From the NCBI RefSeq assembly GCF_002278135.3, contig NZ_CP029425.2, positions 7,478,001 to 7,542,000 on the forward strand: a DNA stretch of 64,000 nt. The letters run 5' to 3'. A model generated the notes under the pieces. The model had not been told where the DNA came from, did not search any database, and saw nothing but the letters and a program-made list of their open reading frames with translations. The stretch is from Bradyrhizobium ottawaense (GTDB lineage Bacteria; Pseudomonadota; Alphaproteobacteria; Rhizobiales; Xanthobacteraceae). The position numbers and the translations under genes are program-made. Positions 58,419 to 64,000 of this stretch are shown piece by piece (the first letter of the stretch is position 1; every line of letters begins with the position of its first letter).

Positions 58419-59798
58419 TCAGTCGGCGCCGTAGCTTTTGACGAGCGCCAGAATGCCAAGGCAGGTTCGAAAGCCTTGTTCTGGATGGGGCCGGGCGTCG
58501 ATCGCGGCCTGGAAAAACGCTGCTGTCGAAGGACCGATCCGCTCGCCGGCGGCGATCACCGCGGCGGGGGTCCATTTGCCGTAGCGGCGATGGGCGCTGG
58601 GCATGTGGTCGGCGATGGTGGTGTGTCCGCGTCGGTTGGGCGCGCGGGCATGGCTGGCGATCCGCTGGCCCTTGTGGAAGATCTCGACCGTCCGATCGTC
58701 GATACGGGCATCGACCAGCTCGCCAATCAGACGATACGGCGCGGAGTACCAATGGCCGTCGACCTCGACATGATAATCGGGAGCGAGGCGGCAGCGCTTC
58801 CAGCGTGCGAAGGCATAAGGCTGATCTGGCAGCGGGGTTAGCTTGGGTTTGTCGAGTTCGGCAAACAGTTCGGCGCGGCTTGAGCCGAAGCCACGCATTT
58901 GACGAGCATTGAGTTCGTCGACGAGTGTCTTGATGGCGGCGTTGAGCTCGGCCCGGGAAAAGAAGCGCTGATTGCGCAGCCGGGCCAGAATCCAGCGCTG
59001 GGCGATTTGCACCGCGACCTCGACCTTCGCCTTGTCTTTTGGGCGCCGCGGCCGTGCGGCGAGAATGGCGGTGCCGTAATGGCTCGCCATCTCGGCATAA
59101 GTGCGATTGAGGCCGGGATCGTAGCGGTCGGGGTTGCTGACGGCGGCTTTGAGGTTGTCGCAGACCACGAACGTCGGCGTTCCGCTCAAAAACGTGAACA
59201 AGTTGACGTGGGCCCGGATCCAGTCGGCCAAGCTCTCGCTGGGGCAGGCCTCGGCGTAGGTGTAGTTCGAAGCGCCCATCGCCGCGACGAACAGCTTCAT
59301 CGGCTGCACTTCCCCGGTCAGGGGATCGACGATGTCGATGGTGTCGCCGGCGAAATCCACGAACACCTTCTCGCCGCCCAGATGAATCTGCCGCATCGAA
59401 GGTCGGACCCGCCCCTTCCAGGCCTCGTAGGTAGTGCAGAACCACGTGTACCCGAAACCGTCGGGATTAACGGCGCGATACTCCTCCCAGAGCAGGCGAC
59501 GGGTTACGTTGCGCCGGCGGAGCTCTTTATCGATGTAGCTCCAGTCGGGCACCGGCCGCTGCGGGCTCTGAGACGCTGGTCGTGGGGCCGGGAAAAGCAA
59601 AAGCTCCAGGTCTTCATCGGTCATTCCCTCCGGAAGCGGCCAGCTCAACCCAGCAGAGCGGGCGCGGCTCAGGTAGCTGTGCACAACGCCGTTGCTGACG
59701 CCCACGCTCCGCGCGATGGCCCGCTCTGGCAGGCCTTGAAAATGTTTTAACCGAAGGACTTCCTTGATCCGGCGCATCGACAATCTCTGGGTAGGCAT
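58419..59798 (-). CDS. IS21-family transposase IstA (intact)
   Basis: 459 residues: N-terminal helix-turn-helix (GLPERAIARSVGVSNGVVHS), DDE domain (VFVDFAGDTIDIVDP, VVCDNLKAAVSNPDR, KDKAKVEVAVQIAQ), and a C-terminal beta domain (YHVEVDGHWYSAPYRLIG) typical of IstA. The stop is 5 bases before istB. Confidence 0.93.
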   Translation of the reverse strand: MPTQRLSMRRIKEVLRLKHFQGLPERAIARSVGVSNGVVHSYLSRARSAGLSWPLPEGMTDEDLELLLFPAPRPASQSPQRPVPDWSYIDKELRRRNVTRRLLWEEYRAVNPDGFGYTWFCTTYEAWKGRVRPSMRQIHLGGEKVFVDFAGDTIDIVDPLTGEVQPMKLFVAAMGASNYTYAEACPSESLADWIRAHVNLFTFLSGTPTFVVCDNLKAAVSNPDRYDPGLNRTYAEMASHYGTAILAARPRRPKDKAKVEVAVQIAQRWILARLRNQRFFSRAELNAAIKTLVDELNARQMRGFGSSRAELFAELDKPKLTPLPDQPYAFARWKRCRLAPDYHVEVDGHWYSAPYRLIGELVDARIDDRTVEIFHKGQRIASHARAPNRRGHTTIADHMPSAHRRYGKWTPAAVIAAGERIGPSTAAFFQAAIDARPHPEQGFRTCLGILALVKSYGAD

Positions 59799-59900
59799 TG
59801 GACTTCCTCGTTAACCACGAGGTCATCCCTAAGCCGGTTGAGTTGTCGGCCGAAGCGCTGCAAGGCTCCGAAAGCCTTGCTCACGATCCCGCGAAACGCG

Positions 59901-60395
59901 CAGTCCTCGGCCGAAACTGGCCGAGGTTCATAGTAGACCGTGCTGCGAGCCAGCTTCAGGACCTTCGCCTGGCGCACGATAGAAAGATCATGACCGCGGT
60001 CGATCATCGCTTTGCGCTCAGCAGGCCCGCCTTGGTGAGCGCGCCGGACAAAAAATCGTTTTCCAACGCCAGCTCGCCGATCTTGGCATGTAACGCCTTC
60101 AAATCGACCGGCGTCTCGGCCGATGTCTTGTCATGCCCAAACACGCCGGCGGCGCCTTCCAGGAGCTGGTTTTTCCAGATCGTGATCTGGTTCGGATGAA
60201 CATCAAACAGTTGCGCCAGCTCCGCCAGTGTCTTGTCTCCTTTGACCGCAGCCAAAGCAACCTTCGCCTTGAATGCCGGAGAATGCGTCCGGCGGCTCTT
60301 ATTCGTCATCTTCGCTCCTGATTCGCAGCAAGAATCCTCGCCGCTGTCAGGCAGAAAATCCACTCAAGCTACTGTCCGAATTTGCGGGGCCAGCT
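59901..60395 (-). mobile_element. IS3-family element, copy 3 (truncated by IS21)
   Basis: The high-coordinate end is complete (inverted TGGCCCCGCAAATTCGGACA). orfA is whole (60004-60309), and orfB stops after about 34 codons (PRPVSAED) at the IS21 border. The remainder of the element is absent from the other side of IS21, so sequence was lost. Confidence 0.88.
60004..60309 (-). CDS. IS3-family transposase OrfA (copy 3)
   Basis: 102 residues starting MTNKSRRTHSPAFKAK (Asn for Lys at position 3 against the other copies). Complete, but its orfB partner is only a short stub ending at about 59905. Confidence 0.85.
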   Translation of the reverse strand: MTNKSRRTHSPAFKAKVALAAVKGDKTLAELAQLFDVHPNQITIWKNQLLEGAAGVFGHDKTSAETPVDLKALHAKIGELALENDFLSGALTKAGLLSAKR

Positions 60396-60552
60396 CTATA
60401 GTTTCCATTCATTCGCGCAGACCCCCGAGCCACAGCTGTAGCAGCGGCATTGGAGGCGGGCAATTGTGCATCATTCTCGTTGAGCTTCAGCGCCAACTCC
60501 ACCAGACGGCGGAATCGCCAGTTTGCGGCCATCTCGAGGCACCCAGGCAGAC

Positions 60553-60580
60553 TTGACTTACAATGCAGATGCATTACATT
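60553..60580 (+). promoter_or_regulatory. Promoter and palindromic operator of the prlF-yhaV operon
   Basis: TTGACT (60553-60558), 16 bases, TACATT (60575-60580). Between them AATGCA-GA-TGCATT is a perfect inverted repeat, placed where a bound antitoxin would block polymerase. This fits autoregulation by the AbrB-fold antitoxin. Confidence 0.75.
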
Positions 60581-60609
60581 GGGATGTCGTGACGACGCAA
60601 GGAGCCGCT

Positions 60610-60951
60610 ATGGCCAAGACCGCCGAAATCCTCGAGATCCCCGCGACCATCACAGACCGCGGCCAGACGACCGTGCCCGCCGCCATCCGCAAAATGCTGG
60701 CCCTGGGAAAGCGCGACCAGGTCGTGTTTCGGGGGCTCGCTGACGGCACCGTTGTGATCGCGAAGAAGCAGTTGAGCGCCGACCACGGCGATCCGGTGAT
60801 CGGCACGTTCCTCGCGTTCCTGGCCCGCGACATGGGGAGCGAGCCAGCCCGGATCCGGCCGGTGCCGAAGTCGCTGGTCGCGCGCGGCAAGGGCTTGGTC
60901 AAGGGTGTTAAGGTCGATCTCGACGCGGCGCTGCCGGAAGACGATACGTGA
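60610..60951 (+). CDS. prlF: Type II antitoxin, PrlF (SohA) family
   Basis: 113 residues. A SpoVT/AbrB-like DNA-binding swapped-hairpin fold occupies the N-terminus (ATITDRGQTTVPAAIRKMLA), followed by the PrlF-type C-terminus (GDPVIGTFLAFLARDM) that binds the toxin. AAGGAG precedes ATG 60610. The stop overlaps the toxin GTG by 4 bases. The protein neutralises YhaV and represses the operon. Confidence 0.92.
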   Translation: MAKTAEILEIPATITDRGQTTVPAAIRKMLALGKRDQVVFRGLADGTVVIAKKQLSADHGDPVIGTFLAFLARDMGSEPARIRPVPKSLVARGKGLVKGVKVDLDAALPEDDT

Positions 60952-61451
60952 GCGACGACACCTTCGGGGTTAACGGTTGGACGGTCTACGCCCATCCGCT
61001 ATTTCTCGACCAGTTCGAGACTATGATCGCGGGGGTCGAGAAGGCGCGCAAGAAGGATCCGAAGGGATACAAGAAGAAGCGCGCCGCGAAGCTCCTGTCG
61101 GCTGTCTTGAAGGTGGCGTTCGACGACATTCCGAGTGACCCAACGCGTGACGTCTATCGGCAGGGCGGCACTCTCGGCGACGAGTACAAGCACTGGTTCC
61201 GCGCGAAATTGCTGCAGCAGTTCCGCCTGTTCTTCCGCTATCAGCAATCGGCGGACGCCAAGATCATCGTTCTCGCCTGGGTGAACGACGACTCGACGCT
61301 GCGCGCCTACGAGAGCGCGAACGACGCCTACGCCGTGTTCAGGAAGATGCTGGACCGCGGAAACCCGCCGGACTCGTGGAACGAACTCGTAGCCGCGGCC
61401 TCGACTGGCGAATCCAAGACGCGTCTATCGCGCTCGACGCGCGGGAGATGA
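60948..61451 (+). CDS. yhaV: Type II toxin, YhaV-family ribonuclease
   Basis: 167 residues, family-typical RelE-superfamily fold: GWTVYAHPLFLDQFETMI, RDVYRQGGTLGDEYKHWFRA, QQFRLFFRYQ, and IIVLAWVNDDSTLRAYESAN with the basic and aromatic residues expected for mRNA cleavage. GTG start within the antitoxin stop (GTGA), so translation is coupled. Intact; together with PrlF it may stabilise this part of the island. Confidence 0.93.
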   Translation: MSDDTFGVNGWTVYAHPLFLDQFETMIAGVEKARKKDPKGYKKKRAAKLLSAVLKVAFDDIPSDPTRDVYRQGGTLGDEYKHWFRAKLLQQFRLFFRYQQSADAKIIVLAWVNDDSTLRAYESANDAYAVFRKMLDRGNPPDSWNELVAAASTGESKTRLSRSTRGR

Positions 61452-61782
61452 CCCCAGCTGGCCTCGTTCGGCCGCGACCGCCCGCTGATCCGGCCCGCGC
61501 CGCCGGCACCGGTCTGCAGCGAGAGACACGATTCGGCCAGGAAGAGTCCGTGAAATGCCCACCATCCAGCTGTCGGCTACGCCCAAAGGCAGCGGCGAAT
61601 GCGCCGACTGTCCGGCGACATCATCATCAGCATTCCACCTGTTAAGCCGTGTAGACGGAGGCGACATTTCAGCCCTCCGATGCGGGTGAACCGGTTCGTG
61701 TTCCTCAACCTTCCAATACTTCAGCCTCGATCCCCTTTACCTGCGGGCATCAATGCACCTCCGACCTGCCCGCGGGTTCCCG
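61452..61782. other. Stretch without a recognisable gene
   Basis: Only short frames; no ribosome site or motif supports a gene, and no RNA gene is seen. Confidence 0.5.
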
Positions 61783-62150
61783 TCACCAGTATCCGCCCGT
61801 ACAATGGAAGTTTTGGATGTCGGCAAGCAGCGGCGCGGCCGCGTCCTTGGCCGAGAGCGACGGCTTTTTGATACCCCAGTTTATACCGATCACCGGGTCG
61901 TCCCAGCGGATCGAAACCTCGTTCTCCGGATTATAGAAATCATCGCATTTGTAGAAAAAGTCCGCGGTCTCTGAGAGCACACAACGAAACCGTGCGCGAA
62001 TCCGCGCGGAACCCATAGTTGCCGCCGGTTATGCTCGCTTAATTCGACGGCAACGTAGCGTCCGAAATTCGGGCTCCGGACGCGGACGTCGACCGCGAGG
62101 TCGAGCACCTTGCCCCTCATTGATGGATGTCCAGACAATCGGACTCGCGG
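61783..62150 (-). pseudogene. rmlC-like dTDP-4-dehydrorhamnose 3,5-epimerase remnant
   Basis: Two frames give RVRSPNFGRYVAVELSEHNR, QLWVPRGFAHGFVV and then LSETADFFYKCDDFYNPENE, VSIRWDDPVIGINWG, the C-terminal two thirds of RmlC. There is a frameshift near 61980, and the first 60 or so residues, with the catalytic His, are missing. RmlC works in dTDP-rhamnose synthesis for surface polysaccharide. Confidence 0.85.
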
Positions 62151-62198
62151 CGCACTAAGCGGAGTTGAGTGAACGCTAGTGAGGCTCGCGACAATTAA

Positions 62199-63566
62199 CT
62201 ACATCGCCTTAAGATCGTGGAGCATGCCCGTGATCCCGTCGATGAGCTCGTCGATTTGATCCTTGTTGACGATCAGAGGTGGGCATATCGACAATGCATC
62301 GTCTACATTCCGCACGATGATCCCTCGCTCGTGCAGCAACCGGCTCGCAATGCTGCCAACATCGCCCGGAGTAGTAGCGGCGACTTTCCGTTTCTTGTCC
62401 AGCACCAGCTCGATTGCCGCAATAAGGCCAACGCCACGGACCTCCCCAACGAGTGGATGGTCAACGAGCGTGCGCAGCCGTTCCTGCATGTAGGCCCCGA
62501 TGCGGCCAACGTTCGCAATCAGACCCCGCTCCTCGATGAGTTTGAGGTTTTCGAGCGCTACGGCGGCTCCGACCGGGTGACCACCGCCCGTGAAGCCATG
62601 AGCCAGCAGTCCAACCTTATTGCTCTCGTCCGCGATTGGTTCGAACATGTAGTCATTCATTATGATCGCAGATAACGGAAAATAACTGGACGTGAGCTGC
62701 TTCGACACCACGATTACATCGGGCGCGATGTTGTAGGTTTCGCAACCGAACATTTTTCCTGTCCGGCCAAAGCCGCAAATCACCTCATCAGCGACCAAAA
62801 GGATGCTATGCTTTTTTAGCACACTTTGAATTTTGTCCCAGTAAGTCGGCGGCGGAACGATGACGCCGCCCGCGCCCATGACAGGCTCACCGAAGAATGC
62901 TGCAATGGTATCGGCACCTTCGCGCTGAATCAGCGACTCGAGCTCCTCGGCCCGACGCGTAGCAAAGGTCTCCTCCGATTCGCCCGCACGGCTGTCCTTG
63001 TAGAAATGGGGGGAGCCCGTGTGCATAATGTTGGGGAGCGGCAGATCGAAAGAGCGGTGGTTGTCTGGAAATCCGGTCAGGCTTGCCGCACCGATCGTGA
63101 CGCCGTGATAGCCGCGCAACCGGCTGATGACCTTCTTGCGCTGAGGCTGGCCCGCTGCATTCGATCGATAGGCGATCAGCTTCAACACCGTATCGTTCGC
63201 TTCCGAGCCGGAATTTGTGAAGAACACCTTACTCATTGGCACCGGAGACATCTTCACCAGCTTCTCGGCAAGCGCGATGGAAGGCCCATTCGATCGTGAT
63301 GCGAAGGTATGATAGAATGGCAGGATTTGCATCTGGCGATGCGCGGCTTCGATAAGCCGCTTTTCGCTGAAGCCAAGACCCGCACTCCAGAGACCGGCCA
63401 TCGCATCGAGGTAGCGTTTTCCTGCCGTGTCGAAGACGTAGGGGCCCTCGCCGCGTTCAATTATGAGCGGCCCGGCCCGTTGGTGCGACCGCGCGTTGGT
63501 ATAGGCGTGAAGCTGATAGGCCACATCTCGGGCCTGTTGAGAACTGGGCAGCATGGTCGGCGTCAC
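62199..63566 (-). CDS. Class III (omega) aminotransferase, PLP-dependent
   Basis: 455 residues, full length for the family. PLP-site features: NSGSEANDTVLK (phosphate-binding), the YHG motif in LRGYHGVTIG, Asp in LLVADEVICGFGRTG, and the Schiff-base Lys in VVSKQLTSSYFPLSA. The pattern fits omega-amino acid or 4-aminobutyrate:pyruvate transaminases; the exact substrate cannot be told from sequence. GTG 63566 gives MTPTMLPSS; ATG 63554 is an alternative. Single gene, no partner enzyme nearby. Intact. Confidence 0.88.
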   Translation of the reverse strand: MTPTMLPSSQQARDVAYQLHAYTNARSHQRAGPLIIERGEGPYVFDTAGKRYLDAMAGLWSAGLGFSEKRLIEAAHRQMQILPFYHTFASRSNGPSIALAEKLVKMSPVPMSKVFFTNSGSEANDTVLKLIAYRSNAAGQPQRKKVISRLRGYHGVTIGAASLTGFPDNHRSFDLPLPNIMHTGSPHFYKDSRAGESEETFATRRAEELESLIQREGADTIAAFFGEPVMGAGGVIVPPPTYWDKIQSVLKKHSILLVADEVICGFGRTGKMFGCETYNIAPDVIVVSKQLTSSYFPLSAIIMNDYMFEPIADESNKVGLLAHGFTGGGHPVGAAVALENLKLIEERGLIANVGRIGAYMQERLRTLVDHPLVGEVRGVGLIAAIELVLDKKRKVAATTPGDVGSIASRLLHERGIIVRNVDDALSICPPLIVNKDQIDELIDGITGMLHDLKAM

Positions 63567-63879
63567 ATCATCGGTTCAGAATTGGATAGGGACCGGAGCA
63601 TCATGTGGGGAAGCGCCGGTCCGTTTCCGGCTTCTCTGGGCCTTGCGATAGTCGTCGTTGACGATCGCTTTAAAGGGATTCGCTTTTGCCTATGCCTGAC
63701 CACAGGCTTAACTGGCGGCGCGACGCACTGTCTGGAAGTGATCACAGAAAGGTGACGATGTTCAGCACGACAAAGCGTCGGATTTCCGGGACGCGTTAGT
63801 CGCCGACGGGAGCTTCCATCAAACTGCCGGCGGCGTTCAGGCCGTAGAGAGTCGGTGGTCGTAGCGCCGTGGACCGCGG

Positions 63880-64000
63880 TTACGTATTCGAGCCCACCAC
63901 GTTCAGGCCGTCCGCTCCGCTAAAGGCCAGCGTGTCATGTGTGTTTAGCACGTTATCCCAGCTGCTGCCGCGCGTCGTCACGGACTGGTTGGGCTCCGAG
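63880..64000 (-). CDS. C-terminal end of an unidentified protein (runs off the window)
   Basis: The minus strand is open from the window edge to TAA at 63880: 39 codons including VTTRGSSWDNVLNTHDTLAF and SGADGLNVVGSNT. The Gly/Asn/Asp-rich style recalls repeat-containing secreted proteins, but the piece is too short to identify. Bases 63567-63879 show nothing else. Confidence 0.25.
   Translation of the reverse strand, partial: SEPNQSVTTRGSSWDNVLNTHDTLAFSGADGLNVVGSNT

Larger units (their letters stand above)
57606..59900 (-). mobile_element. IS21-family element, copy 2
   Basis: About 2.3 kb with istA and istB on the minus strand. The right end (57606) carries three GATCGTGAGCA-type boxes; the left end near 59900 has one (GCTCACGATCCCGCG). 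It separates a HlyD-like remnant from a truncated IS3 element, so the borders do not restore any gene. Inverted relative to copy 1. Confidence 0.9.

Noticed and set aside
57682..59445. 587-codon frame across both IS21 genes (also 32718-34481)
   Set aside because: The first part is an out-of-frame shadow of istA, rich in Arg; only the istB portion is genuine.

Overview
The window reads as part of the symbiosis island of a Bradyrhizobium-type soybean/legume symbiont. The evidence is: the start of nifD and a nif ferredoxin gene, both behind NifA upstream sites (TGT-N10-ACA) and -24/-12 promoters; a hup/hyp uptake-hydrogenase cluster with the same promoter type; a nodV/nodW two-component pair whose lengths (889 and 227 residues) and phospho-Asp70 fit the B. 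japonicum proteins; a dctA dicarboxylate carrier; and several large genes that look like type III secreted effectors. Insertion sequences and truncated genes are unusually dense.

Layout. 1-1.2 kb: 5' part of nifD (minus) with its promoter. 1.46-3.96 kb: the tail of a SufS-like gene, a damaged IS3-family element and an IS630 element. 4.0-6.0 kb: fdxN, then alanine dehydrogenase with a clear terminator (minus). 6.3-20.1 kb: one leftward run hupS-L-C-D-F-(unknown)-H-K-hypA-B-F-C-D-E. hupS, hupL, hupC, hupF, hypA, hypC, hypD and hypE look intact. hupD, hupH, hupK and hypB carry frameshifts, hypB also carries a full IS3 copy, and hypF has lost its zinc-finger/YrdC core and is fused in frame to hypC. 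No hupG, hupI or hupJ was recognised. As read, the cluster should not mature a hydrogenase, although some single-base defects could be sequence errors. 20.5-21.2 kb: an orphan, damaged modB. 22.1-23.6 kb: dctA behind a -24/-12 promoter. 23.7-25.7 kb: IS5 and IS630 elements abutting at one CTAG. 26.5-30.3 kb: nodV, nodW and an extra single-domain receiver. 31.1-34.6 kb: an IS256 element that has replaced the left end of an IS21 element.

34.6-57.6 kb is an effector and mobile-DNA region bounded by two inverted IS21 copies whose istB ends face inward. It holds two very large paralogous proteins with a C-terminal Ulp1/C48 (SUMO-protease-like) domain (34.66-39.81 and 52.31-56.66 kb), a third 750-residue putative effector with a tts-box-like promoter (49.79-52.04 kb), an IS66 element, an intact IS630 copy, a TraG/VirD4 fragment, an N-terminally truncated large serine recombinase, and scraps of IS6, IS110, ParB-like and HlyD-like genes. 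This looks like a decayed integrative/conjugative segment that carries effectors.

59.9-64 kb: a third, truncated IS3 copy, a PrlF/YhaV toxin-antitoxin pair with a palindromic operator, an rmlC remnant, a class III aminotransferase gene, and the tail of an unidentified gene.

The most notable observations are: a G9 tract that puts the conserved N-terminus of the second Ulp1 effector out of frame (possible phase variation); the tandem integrase-like modules in both Ulp1 proteins; nine nearly identical 108-bp repeats in the second; and IS copies that share identical frameshifts, implying mobilisation in trans.
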